64,000 bases of DNA from Onchidella celtica (lineage: Eukaryota; Mollusca; Gastropoda; Systellommatophora; Onchidiidae). This document shows positions 23,203 through 34,123 of the stretch, piece by piece. The stretch covers positions 17,106,450 through 17,170,449 of the forward strand of contig OZ007581.1 of assembly GCA_963931925.1 (NCBI GenBank), given 5' to 3'. Numbering within the stretch: the stretch's first letter is position 1; each line of letters begins with the position of its first letter. The translations under genes were made by a program, and so were the position numbers. Below the pieces are notes generated by a model. The model worked only from the letters and a program-made list of their open reading frames with translations. It had not been told where the DNA came from and did not search any database.

Positions 23203-23580
23203 AGTGGCACGGGGACTCCAGCACACACTACCCTACCTAGCACAGATGTGCCGTGTGACTATGTGGTTGCGAGAGCACTTTTCCCATGACATGGACGATC
23301 CTAAGTCTAATACTAAGTACCAGTTGCCCCTTAAGATCTAAGGAAGTAGGTTCTAATCCGTATGTTTTGTCCGGCCTACCCCCGACCAAACTCCACCCCA
23401 ACTCTCAGTCCCTCAGTAGCGCCTCAAGGGAGGAAACTCGCCAGACCCTAAGCTTTACAGACTAGTTGGGCATGACTAGCCGTGCGAGTACCTTGGTCGA
23501 CCGTCGACCTCGACGCTGCATGGAAGCAGGAGCCAGTGGCCACCCAGGTTTCCCACGAGTGGCTGTTCTGTACTATAAAT
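23203..23580 (+). mobile_element. gtggcacg SINE-like repeat, copy 2
   Basis: The longer copy of the repeat at 19158, with the same B-box-like ggttctaatcc (23351-23361). It continues about 150 bases further through ggaggaaactcgccagaccc and ggttgg-type sequence to about tactataaataaa, which may be the natural 3' end. Confidence 0.65.
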
Positions 23581-25021
23581 AAATTTTGGGTTTTCTTATA
23601 TGACACACAATCCTTACATTATCTGCCGTTATGGGTTTGACCTCATTATGCATAAACTCGTATATTAAATCCACCCCTTTATCAACACTACTAAAAACAT
23701 CTTGTTTTAATTCAAGCCTTTATGCTTATTAATATTTTTTAAGATGAATGTCTTTCGATACGGCATAGCTTCATATTTTACATTTTGAAAAAAATTATAA
23801 AACCACCACATGATTATCGTCCTTTGCCCTTGACACAATCGTAGTTTTTCCTATAAACCGGAAGTGGAATCGATATTATTTATTTATTCGATTACAAATG
23901 ACACCGTTGAATATGACAACAAAATCAATGCCTATTTTTTGAAAATTCTCTCGTCTCCATCCCTGTTTTTGCAATCACATTTTCTTCATGACAATTAACA
24001 GCTCCCTCTTTTCCCATACATGTATTTTAAATTTTTTTGTTTGAATCAATAGAAGTCTTGAGAATGACTTCATGTCAGATCCCTGATATTAAGATAAATT
24101 CATTATTAAATGAACTAAAAGCGATGTCAAAATTAACATAAGAAGGAGGGTGAGCATCCTTATCCCGTAACACTTTCAACTCATTGACCTTGAAATTTGG
24201 AAAAAAGATGCAGATGGACCCAAGAAATATAACAAAACGTCAAGTTGTCAACTCGGACCTCACAATAACTGTACGTTCAGTGAATGAGAATGAACCAAGA
24301 GAAAATCTTATGGAACAAACATATGACCCCAAATTCAAATGATATCAGGCCTGATAAACAACAATAATGAGAATTATAAAAATACGAGAAATTTGTCGGA
24401 TATAGAAATAAAACACAAGTGACAAGTCTCCGAAATGTTCTTGGTATCCATCAAATCTATATTATAAAAAAGTTACGACTCATACATACGACACGGATTT
24501 AAGTGAAATTTTGAAGGTGACTGCCTTTCAGCCTACAGAAGGTTTTTTTAAATTTGAAGACTTGAAATGGTGGGGAAGTATTTTCTTTGTGTTTGCTTTG
24601 TATCGCTGGTTTCACCCGGATACTTTATTTTTCACAAACACAGAAGCACATGATGTTATCACTTCCTGCTTAAGAGAGAACAACCATGCTGAGTTGACAC
24701 TGCATAAATGGTGGACAATGATTCTTTTTTTGATGTCTAAAATTGATTTGGATCAGTGGGTCAAGTGATTCATTTGATTTGAATCAGTCCATAAGCCAGT
24801 AGTGGCATTAGGGAATCATGATTCGAGTAATTCAGTGGCCTAGTAGCGACAGGAACTGTGTCATCAGTGGGTCCTAACAGGGATTAACACTGATTTGTTT
24901 CTAATGTGGGGTGATAAGTCTGATCCATGCATTATTTACTTATACCACTCCCTCGTCAAAGTCTGCCCCGCTGGCTCCTTTGCGTAACCCAATGAGCCTC
25001 AAGCGAGAGACAAATCAAAGG
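23581..25021. other. no gene established
   Basis: AT-rich. An 85-codon frame at 24511-24768 on the plus strand has mixed, fairly protein-like composition (Trp- and Phe-rich) but starts at a non-ATG codon and I recognise no family. Confidence 0.4.
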
Positions 25022-25045
25022 TGATTTGAATCATGATTCAAATCA
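25022..25045. repeat. 24-bp perfect palindrome
   Basis: The sequence is its own reverse complement over 24 bases around the centre atcatgat, with tgatttga half sites. Related gatttgaatca words occur at 24775-24787 and 25098-25108. Confidence 0.9.
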
Positions 25046-25117
25046 TTTTTTATTCATCGGCTGATTCGTTCGGTGGTGATTAGAATGGGCATATCTGATT
25101 TGAATCGCAAGAAATGC

Positions 25118-25477
25118 ACTGACAAAGGGGTGAATAGGTAACAACAGTTGCACAACGAAAAGGTGAACACTTAATTTATCTGTGTGATGAAGGGATGAAT
25201 AAGTTAAATTTGACATATTTACTCTTTTGTGGTTATCAAAAGTATATTACACGGGGCTTCACCCAACACAAGAAATTTTGTAAAATGTCATTTAGTTTTT
25301 GTCTTATGTGGTATGTGAAAAGGCAAGAAATCGTTGGTGAAAGTAGCACAAAATTTTCAAAATTAATTTCTCGCAACACTGAGTTTGGCGGTTTGCTCCT
25401 TCGTCGTACAGAGAACTTAAGCTTTTGCCTCTTCGTTGTGTAGCTGTTGATATTATGTATTTGCCCTTTTGTCATTA
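25118..25477. mobile_element. long-TIR element with subterminal repeats
   Basis: Left end tgacaaaggggtgaa and right end, in reverse complement, tgacaaaagggcaaa. Both continue into cacaacgaa(a/g)agg blocks and further -gaaggg- words at similar spacing, so the ends match patchily for roughly 90 bases. About 360 bp total, no credible coding. The spaced repeated words look like binding sites for a transposase, which is inference. Confidence 0.5.
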
Positions 25478-26046
25478 AACCAACCACGTATAACATCGGG
25501 GAATAAATCTTAAAAATGGATGGTGTGGCCAAAAAGGAGTGATTTCAAATTTTAACTCGGTTAAATTTGCCATACGCATTTGCGCAACATTACAGCATTA
25601 CATCTTAGAAAGTTATAGCAGCAATTCGCTTCCTAATAAAAATGTATTTAACAAGAAATATGCCTTGTGTGGTTATTACGTGAAGAATGATTCGGGCTTT
25701 TGCTAATATACTCATATTATAGTGTAGACTTACTGCCGTCATGAGACTACACCGACATGCCATGTTGGAACTACTGAAGATTAAGCAATATGACACAGTG
25801 TCTGCAATGCTTATCTTGTTTCAAAATCTAATCCATACGTAAATTCTAGTTACCATTAAATCAAAATTGTTTTGCTAGATAATATAACATATAACATTTT
25901 ACATAGGTAATATACGTGTGTATTTCTTTACTGACAAATAAGTTTTGGAGACACCCGAAGCGTCGTTTACGTTTCAGAGGCTAATTTGAGTGAATTTTTT
26001 ATTTATATAGTAAAATGCAAAATTAAATAGCAACGCTCGCCTTTAA
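25478..26046. other. no gene recognised
   Basis: AT-rich sequence; nothing supported. Confidence 0.5.
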
Positions 26047-26220
26047 CCCAGCCAGTAACCTTATGTCATTCCAACGTAGATTACCGTAAGGGCAGTTTCC
26101 TACATCAAACCGACGTTCTGGCGATGTCGTTACCAGCGGATCTATGTACAAATGATATCATTCTTATGCGCAAACGACAACAGTCTTACGCCTCGGATTT
26201 CCATAAGGTTGCTGGTTGGG
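26047..26220. mobile_element. cccagccag MITE, copy 2
   Basis: cccagccagtaaccttatgt at the left and ccataaggttgctggttggg at the right, which are inverted repeats of each other over about 20 bases. It shares internal blocks (ccaacgtaga, caaaccgacgt, gcgatgtc) with copies at 17382 and 28020. Confidence 0.8.
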
Positions 26221-26974
26221 GAAGGATTGACATGAACGAAGCTGGGAATTCAGTAGCATAAAACAACAACAAAGAAAAAAGGTAAATTCGATTATGTTGA
26301 ACCTTTAGATGAAGCGTGCACAAGTCACGACTAATCCACTCAAATAAGTCGACATTGTTAAATATCATAACATTATATGTATCTGACGACATTTCGGGGA
26401 GGACGCGATAGGGATGGATGATGGCGCCCACATTACAAGTTAATTGGTACATTGTCAAAACTGATACGTGTATTTAGAATCCTTCCTTTCCACTCCCCCC
26501 AACAGCACCCCCCTTTTCCAATAAAAAATGTAGGCCAATATTTCATTAAAAAAAAATAAGCTCGAGTTATCATTATTCTGTCTTTTCCTACAAATAAACA
26601 CCCCGTAAAGGTAATCAGTCATTAAGCACTCACTATATCATGCTGGAAAGCACTCACCCTTGATCGTAGCTAAGGCGGTCAGATCGTACAAATCCTAAAC
26701 CCCTGGAAAGGGTTTTTTAATGCATCTAGTGTACATCCACGAGCCCACAGTGGCTAGAAATCTTTGAAAAAGACAATGCCTTCATCTATATAATTTATAT
26801 TAGAGAGGAAACAAATTTAACTTCTTTAGAACTTCACAAACAGCACGCATAAAACCTTTATTTTCCATGGTTTTGAAGAATTGGATTGGGGGTAAGCGCA
26901 CGTGTTTGTTGTCATTTCATGAGAAAAAAAAAAACCTTGACCCATTTCGGGAAACGCAAAAAAGGACATCTGAT
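26221..26974. other. no gene recognised
   Basis: AT-rich; nothing supported. Confidence 0.5.
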
Positions 26975-27775
26975 GGCCCATTCCATGTGACGTGTGTTAC
27001 AGCTGAATACCGGGTTTTCACCTTGCTATCTTCCAGAGCAAATAATTAAATGAGATGTTTATCATTTAAACCTTTTTGACCAAAAAAAAAACAACGAAAC
27101 CACTTTATAAGTTTTTATCTTTAATTAAAAAACTTTACAGTAAGATCTAAGTCAACATGGTGCTTTACTTATTGTGACGTGTGTTACATTCATACAAAGT
27201 GATTCTCTAGTTTAAGTAACATTTTCTGAAATTTCTGTGAATGTAGTCTAAGAATTTCACCTAAATTTTTATGATCTACTTGTAAATGACTGCTATGAAC
27301 TTCTGTATCTTATAATTCTTACTTTTTTAGATGATCTAGGCAAACAAATAAAAAATGTCCTGACATCTTCATCTTTCAAGTGCCTTTTTTCATGAACAGG
27401 GTTAAGTTTTGGATTTAAGATTGATTGTTTAACAATTTCCAGTAATAAATTATGTTTTTTTGTATTTTTTTATGATCTGTCTCAAATATTTATTGCTAGA
27501 GAAAAACTTAATGGTGTAGAGTGCGATGTGTGTTAAACAAGACCAATGATATTTATTGATTTCTTTGTTGTCAAAACCTAATTCAGTACTTGATCACATC
27601 AGTTACTGTTATTAAACATAAAACTGCAAATTAGATTGAATATTTATTATTTTTTGCTTCTCAGTATGAGAAATCCGGTTTGTTTTCTTTCTCAGATGAC
27701 ATTTTCTTGCCACTAAACCATTTTAGAACTTAAACCATATTTTCTCATACTGGTTGACATTTCATGGAATGGGCC
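26975..27775. mobile_element. 801-bp TIR element, 4-bp duplication
   Basis: Perfect 13-bp inverted ends ggcccattccatg (26975-26987) and catggaatgggcc (27763-27775), flanked on both sides by tgat (26971-26974, 27776-27779). The word gtgacgtgtgttaca, just inside the left end, recurs at 27176 and in weaker form near 27524. The interior is AT-rich and non-coding, so it is non-autonomous. The superfamily is not clear from these ends. Confidence 0.65.
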
Positions 27776-28019
27776 TGATGCAGAGTGAGTCGCTGAATGT
27801 CTCCGTGCTCGTGAGTACTGGCGATTGTGTGAGTTCGTGAGTTCATTGAGAGTGAGTGAGTGAATGAAGGTATAAATGAGTAAGAAATGTTTGAGGGAAT
27901 GACGAAAGCAGGGCAAATCATGACTTCCTTGACAAATTGTAAAACCAAAGTAGCAAACAAAACAGCAGGTTGGTATCCGTGTTGTAAAACTCAGTTATAT
28001 TTTAGGTTTGAGAACTTAT
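27776..28019. other. gag/gtga-rich spacer
   Basis: Words such as ctccgtg, gtgagt and gaatgaa resemble the sequence at 21367-21440 beside the hAT element, a weak hint of another repeat. Not defined further. Confidence 0.35.
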
Positions 28020-28226
28020 CCAGCCAGCCTCCTGACATCAAACTGATGTAGATTTGCATAGGATTTTGGTAACATTGGTAGGATTATCGTAGGAACAGAT
28101 TCCCTTCATCAAACCAACGTCGGTAGCATGTCATACCCAGGGGATCTACGTAGGAACTATGTCTTTCCTATGAGCAAGCTCAATGCCAATCCTATACGTC
28201 GGATTTCTGTCGGGTTGCTGGCTGAG
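28020..28226. mobile_element. cccagccag MITE, copy 3
   Basis: Runs from ccagccagcc to gttgctggctgag with the same internal order as the other two copies: ggattttggtaac, aaccaacgtcgg, ggatctacgtagga, cgtcggatttctgt. 207 bp. Confidence 0.75.
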
Positions 28227-29154
28227 CAGAGTCGATCAATTTTGTACGACTTTAAGCTTCCTTTGGTCATCTCAAAATGAAGATTGAACGAAGAATAAAG
28301 CAGAGCGCAATGTGAGATTTTGGGGGGGGGGGGGGGCATCCCCAGTAAAACACAGTTTTGCCATATAATCATGTTTTTTCAAGACACCGCCGAACTGTAT
28401 GGCCATATTACCGACTTGAGCATTTCAGAGCATCTCTAACATTAGCACTGAACAGAAAGAGTTTGGCTTCGAGACTGTTACTACAATGTGGTAATGGGTG
28501 TAATTAACTAAAAAAAAAAAAGCCTGTTTTTTTCAGTGCATTTGATAAAGAATGCTTTCTGCTTTATAATGAATAATCAACACGCCTAGATATTGTGGTC
28601 ATTGAAGTTTTAGGCAATCTTTTAAAATTGCTGTCATGATAGCAACATACAATGAACATTTTTACGGCTCCATTCTATAAACCCTGTGCTTGGGAGATTG
28701 TCTATGACACCCGTTCAGCTTGAAAATGAAGCAAGGGTTGTGGTTACTTGTAAGCACGTAACCCATGCGTTTTGCGTTGGACGCGCCAGCGTGTACGTGT
28801 CTATCCCTCACTCCGTCCTTATCCACAACCCTAAATAATCCTGCTGCTTACCCTTTCTACAACAACAACAACAAAAAAGAAACAGGAATAAAACAAAAAG
28901 ACAATCTGAAAGAATAATTTATTTATTAATTAAGGCTGTTGTTAGGAGAATTTAGGAGTAGGGGCGGGGGGGGGGGGGGGGCTATCCAGCTCTGGGGTCA
29001 AAAAAGGCTTTAAAATACGTAACCCAAGAGCAGAATCAGATTAATTAGATGGGGGTAGGGCGGATAGTAAAGGAGAGGTTGAGAAGAGAGGTGTAATGAG
29101 AGGCAGAAAACAACGTCCATCCATTGAACGAGACTTGGAGATTAGACCCCGCAC
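28227..29154. other. no gene recognised; poly-G tracts
   Basis: Contains G runs at 28321-28336 and 28966-28981 and an (AAC)n run near 28861. No gene signal. Confidence 0.55.
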
Positions 29155-29290
29155 TGGTGGTTTGCCACCTAATTACTGTGCAGTGTGTGGGCAGTGAGTA
29201 GTGTTTTAGTGTGATGTATAATAATTAGGTGGCGAGCCACCAATCTGAGACCTGCCCCAGCCTTGGTCTGGCTTACCCCTAAGAGCGAGT
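29155..29290. repeat. ggtgg-ccacc hairpin repeat, copy 1
   Basis: Arms 29155-29175 and 29222-29242 are reverse complements over 21 bases with two mismatches. The 3' part, cccagccttggtctggctta, recurs at 53411, 53547 and, inverted, at 52378-52414. A family of at least four members of unknown class. Confidence 0.7.
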
Positions 29291-29428
29291 AGATATTTTT
29301 AAGTCGCGGGGTCTCTACTAGCTGTAAAAAAGCGAAAGAAATAGCAAAATTACAACAACAAAAAAAATGTGTCATGAGATCACTAAATTTCAACGTGAGC
29401 AGATGAATGGCTCTTGTAAAAGCTATCC

Positions 29429-29824
29429 CAGTGGTTCTCAACCTTTTTCAGCCAATCGCCCCCTTAGGACACAAATTTTCTATTATCCCCTCTTTCCCTA
29501 CTCGAACCCAGTTGATACATTTCACAAGAAAAGAGACGAAACACAAATTATGATGTTAACGCTTTCAGTTCCATATTAACAGGCGTGATGATTATTCGTT
29601 ACAGAACAGGAAACATCCCTTGTCCAATGCACGATTAAAAAAAGGAGGAGGGGCCTTTTCTGCCCTGTACTTGTCCCCAAACTGTCCTCCATCAATGTTT
29701 TCACACCCCACCCCTCAGCGTTTTCACCCCCTGTCGCCCTAATCTTTGGTTTTGCTCCCCCCCCCCCCCAAAATCAAAATTGCCCTCCACCGGAGGGCGA
29801 TACCGGCCAGGTTGAGAATCACTG
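29429..29824. mobile_element. hAT-type MITE (cagtggttctcaacc)
   Basis: Ends cagtggttctcaaccttttt and, in reverse complement, cagtgattctcaacctgg, a hallmark hAT terminus seen widely in animals. The flanks agctatcc and aactagcc agree at 6 of 8 positions. 396 bp with a C12 run and no transposase. Confidence 0.85.
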
Positions 29825-30000
29825 AACTAGCCCATGCGTTTTCCACCTTGAACAACGAAAACAAAAGAAATAAAAAGTTAAAACGGCCCCCATTTCGTGA
29901 ACGTTGAACGATAAACAAGATGAACCCGTGCGGGTGGTGCTGCAAGCAGAGAAAAACTCTTTTTTTGTTCAAGGTTACAAAAGGTTTTGTTCAAGGTCAG
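29825..30000. other. unremarkable spacer
   Basis: Short spacer before the minisatellite. It includes a small local duplication of the ttcaaggt / ttttgttcaaggt word. Confidence 0.5.
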
Positions 30001-30484
30001 CCAACTAACGAAAAAGCATCAATGACACGAGGTGGCTCCAAGAAGTAAGAAGGTCAATGAATAATATACCATCCAACTAACGAAAAACCATCAGTGACAC
30101 AAGGTGGTTCCAAGAAGTAAGAAGGTCAATGAATAATATACCATCCAACTAACGAAACACCATCAGTGACACAAGGTGGTTCCAAGAAGTAAGAAGGTCA
30201 ATGAATAATATACCATCCAACTAACGAAAAACCATCAGTGACACGAGGTGGCTCCAAGAAGTAAGAAGGTCAATGAATAATATACCATCCAACTAACGAA
30301 AAACCATCAGTGACACAAGGTGGTTCCAAGAAGTAAGAAGGTCAATGAATAATATACCATCCAACTAACGAAACACCATCAGTGGCACAAGGTGGTTCCA
30401 AGAAGTAAGAAGGTCAATGAATAATATACCATCCAACTAACGAAAAACTATCAGTGACAAAAGATGGCTCCAAGAAATAAGTTG
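30001..30484. repeat. 72-bp minisatellite, 6.7 copies
   Basis: Units start ccaactaacgaaa at 30001, 30073, 30145, 30217, 30289, 30361 and 30433. Units differ by few substitutions (acacaaggtggttcc versus acacgaggtggctcc); the g/c variants alternate in a way that suggests duplication of multi-unit blocks. The last unit is partial and most diverged. Stops occur in the frames checked, so it is not protein coding. Confidence 0.97.
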
Positions 30485-30508
30485 GCTATATCTTATACAT
30501 CTGTTCGA

Positions 30509-30545
30509 AATTTATTACTGTCACTTGCACCGTAATAAATTTCAG
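30509..30545. repeat. 12-bp perfect hairpin
   Basis: gaaatttattac and gtaataaatttc flank a 13-base loop. It lies just past the minisatellite. No T run follows, so a terminator reading is not supported. Confidence 0.8.
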
Positions 30546-30615
30546 GGAGGAATACCATAATGAGTTACAGAACTTAGTCGTGCAAATATTTCATGCTCTC
30601 CGGGGACAGGTTTTT

Positions 30616-30639
30616 AGGTGCTCGCCTCTCATGCCAAAG
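30616..30639 (+). mobile_element. fragment of tRNA-Glu-like SINE head
   Basis: aggtgctcgcctctcatgcc continues to match 53889-53911 for 22 to 23 bases. The sequence on either side does not match the SINE. Either a truncated insertion or a captured piece. Confidence 0.55.
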
Positions 30640-32142
30640 ATTTCATAATAAATTATTGTGCATATCTTTGGTTGACTATACACGTAAACGACACACATGT
30701 ACGATATTGTATATATTTGTACATTGTACATTATATATTTATCATATGCCATTGTTGACATAATAAACTATAACTTTGTTTTTGTTTAAAGCAGCCATCT
30801 GTTCTTGATTTGTCCTTCTTGTCTCTGTTATCCTGTGTGCTTACCATCAGTCCTGCCAAAGTCATGAGAGAAGTAGGAAGGAGGTAGAGAGGATATTGTA
30901 CATTGTATTAAACTTGAGGGGGGGGGGGGTAGAATTACAAGGCTTTTGAGTGCCATTGAGAAAAAAACAAAGAAACCATTTCACTTTTCAGAACAACCCA
31001 GTGGAATTTAAAATTTAAATTATTTACTCGAATCACAGAGCTGATGTTGTCAGTATTACAAATGCTGAAATGATGTTTGTTTCTTTCTCAATAGGAGTCA
31101 AATAGCACTTATACCCTTCTAATTCTAACCCCCTCAATTTATTCGAGAAAAACAAAACAAGAACTAGCTAGTTCCTCAAGAAAAGCTCAGGCCTATTCCA
31201 AGGTGCTTCATTTGTTCAATCATATTGTTATTCTTCAAACTACATGTATAAGGTTCGAATCCTCCTGATATTGATCACTTCCTTCATCACAATACATTAC
31301 TTACTCCAAAAGGGATTATGTTGGAAGAACGAGTACACTACCATTCTCTCCGTTTTAGACTAGAACTCCTCCCCCACTTTTTTTTTCCTGTAATGTTGAA
31401 CAAGAAATTGTGGGGCCAAAAGAGATTCTAGCAATGGAAAACAAGACGGTAGAGATGAGATATCATAGTTTTCATAACAAGAACTCAGGAAAAAAACAAA
31501 TAATGTTTCATTAAACTAGCATTTTAAAAAAATCTCCTGTTCCATCTCCACAGTACAAGGGTTATTTAAGAAAACAGAGAAAGAGAGAGGAGGAATAGGA
31601 GTGGAGGGGGGAGACGTAAGAGTGAAGGAAATTGGAAAGAGAGGGAAGAAAAGGGGTGAGGGAGGTTTGTCCGTAGTATGGCCCGGCGCCTGTGCTGGTT
31701 AGGGAATAAAACAACACAGGGTGGGCCACAAAGTTAATTTATTATAATATTTTACTAACATTATTTATTTCAACTATATGAAAGTGCACAATTATTGAAA
31801 TGAAGTTTAAAATAATAAATAATAAGATAAGCTCAAATGCTGAGCTAGCTGAAATATAATTGTGCTGTTAGTTATAGTGAAATTGTGTTAATGAAATGTT
31901 TGCTGAAGTAATATTTGGCCCAAACTGCAGGTTATAATATTATTAGTGATATACATTAGTGATATATATACATACATTGTTTTGTATAAAGAAATAAATG
32001 ATACAAACTTTCGGTGAAAAATGTGTGAACAGTTCTAAATCATTCACCTTCTGAACTAAATATTCTTTGCACAGACATTATTCAAGCCTGGTAAAGCCAA
32101 AATTTCAAGTTTCAAACACACAGCAACCAAGAAAAAAATCTA
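30640..32142. other. no gene recognised
   Basis: AT-rich with a G11 run near 30918-30928 and a purine-rich stretch at 31570-31670. No gene signal. Confidence 0.5.
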
Positions 32143-32815
32143 AATCATATTATAATGGAGCTAGCGCCAAAACATTGTGGCACCTAAGGCTCAAAAACTA
32201 AGAAACGGACACAAACCAAATTTGGCATGTTGATTTGGACAAAAAAAAGGGTGTGAGTGACACTTTTTGTTTTTCAAAATAATCTTTGGTTTGATTGCAA
32301 ATTGACTTAAAACACAAAATAATAAAAGCAAAAAATGGATTTTTCGATAGGCCATTCCAGTACGAACTGTTTCCTGTTTGATACGTTTCCTGTAATCACT
32401 AACAACCTGAAAGCAACAGTACCAGTACTCGAGTATTCATATTTTTCGTTGCCTTTCTGTCTGTTCATTAAAAAAAATGTATTATCATTTGTGTCATTAA
32501 TAAAAAAAAATTGAACTCTCTCATATCTGAACAATTGTCGGAGTCACTGGGAAAACATAAAACTGAAGCTAAAAGACCTATAACCTGCGAACTATAAATA
32601 CTCAGATATTTTTTTTTGTATCAGTTTTAAATTCGGACAAATAGGCCTACAGTTATTGGCACATTACTATCAGCTGGAACAAAGACAACAATGGAAGCGC
32701 GGCGATTACAGTTGCAAAAATTAGCAAAAGTGAAGTTTTTCAGTTGGAAAAGCAAAATGCAGACGTTATAGATTTAATAAATATCTAGATCTAGATCTAG
32801 ATAGTTTCGTGTGTG

Positions 32816-33190
32816 TAGTTTAACCTCAGTAAGAAGCTCAGATCTAGAGAGTAGATTTAAAGCTCTGCAAATTTTCTTCCACGTGTGTGTAGTTTAACCT
32901 CAGTAAGAAGCTCAGATCTAGAGTAGAGAGTAGATTTAAAGCTCTGCAAATTTTCTTCCACGAGTTTACGTTTCTTTTTATTGGCTTAGATCTAGCAAAT
33001 AAAGTACATTGACATTGTGAAAATTAATCGCCTTGGAAAGTTTAACCTCAGTAAGAAGCTCAGATCTAGAGTAGAGAGTAGATTTAAAGCTCTGCAAATT
33101 TTCTTCCACGAGTTTACCTTTCTTTTTATTGGCTTAGATCTAGCAAATAAAGTACATTGACATTGTGAAAATTAATCGTCTTGGAATGTC
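32816..33190 (+). repeat. nested tandem duplications upstream of ORF
   Basis: A unit of about 73 bases (agtttaacctcagtaagaag ... ttcttccacg) occurs three times, starting near 32816, 32890 and 33038. A longer unit of about 148 bases that includes it (through ggcttagatctagcaaataa and cattgtgaaaattaatcg) occurs twice. The block ends about 20 bases before the first ATG of the Rep fragment and so occupies its presumed promoter/leader. Confidence 0.9.
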
Positions 33191-33212
33191 CTGAAATAAA
33201 ATTTGCCTCATC

Positions 33213-34123
33213 ATGCCCCGCTCAAAAAAACGTGCATCGTTAACTAGCAGAACTACTCGACAGTTACGAAAGAGAGCAAACTAGAATTGTCAGAGATGTA
33301 GGAAATAATGACATTGAGAATGAAACAGCTGTAGAAGTAGATCTAGAAGATGCGGATAGAATAGGAGTGGCAACTCAAGCTCATGATGAAACACCGTTAC
33401 AACCTATCATTAATCAAGCCATTCTGGATGGGAGACAATGATACAAATCAAATTCAAAGAGAACCTGCTAGAGCACGACGAAGAAAAAAAGATTATGTTG
33501 GGTGTGGACGACAAGTAGACAGCGAAAATTTTGATGAGAACATTCATCGTGTAATAGAACAACACAACGATGGGCAAATGGTTGTCATCTGTGAACATTG
33601 TCGTGCGTTACGATGGTCGTCAGAGCGCTCTTCTTTTTGCTGCGGAAATGGAAAAGTTGTGATTGAATTTCCTCCACCACCACCACCAGATTTGATGACG
33701 TATCATAATGTCAACTCACATGTTTATCAAAATATAAGAGCTTATAACAATGCGCTAACCATGGCTTCAATAGGCTGCAGTGAAGTTAGACAAAATGGTT
33801 TCAACCCAACATTTACAATTCAAGGAAAACTATATCATAGACTTGGAGCCTTGATTCCACCAGCTGGAGACATTCCAAAATTTGCGCAAATTTTGTTCAA
33901 CAGTAGGCCTACACACGACGAACTGAATACACGACTTCATCACACTGACAAACTACGTCCAAATATTGTTCATCATTTGCAACAAAAGCTACACAGAATC
34001 AATACATACGTTTTGTCGTTTAAAACTGCTATTGAGCTAACTTCAACCCAGCAAGATCTTGACATTGCAACAAAAGTCTTGCACCTGAGAGTGCATGCAC
34101 AACAATTTCCTGATCATCCCTGA
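33213..34123 (+). pseudogene. Helitron Rep N-terminal fragment
   Basis: The main frame is 33383-34123 (246 codons). It shows the pre-catalytic region of Helitron_like_N proteins: a CX2C...CC cluster at residues 70-87 (CEHCRALRW ... FCCGNGKV), a poly-Pro stretch at 97-102, IRAYNNALTMASIGC at 118-132, and YHRLGALIPPAGDIPKFAQ at 151-169. The usual start MPRSKK lies at 33213 in another frame; a stop at about 33282 and shifts between 33282 and 33440 separate it. The frame ends at 34121-34123 before the two-His HUH motif and tyrosines of the nuclease and before any helicase. In the family the protein nicks and unwinds DNA for rolling-circle transposition; this piece cannot. A remnant captured or left in a non-autonomous element. 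Confidence 0.75.

Noticed and set aside
24511-24768. 85-codon Trp/Phe-rich frame
   Set aside because: Looks somewhat protein-like but begins with a non-ATG codon, no splice signals or known motif; not strong enough to call a gene.
30001-30484. CRISPR-like regular array
   Set aside because: Contiguous 72-bp units with no unique spacers, in animal DNA; it is a minisatellite.
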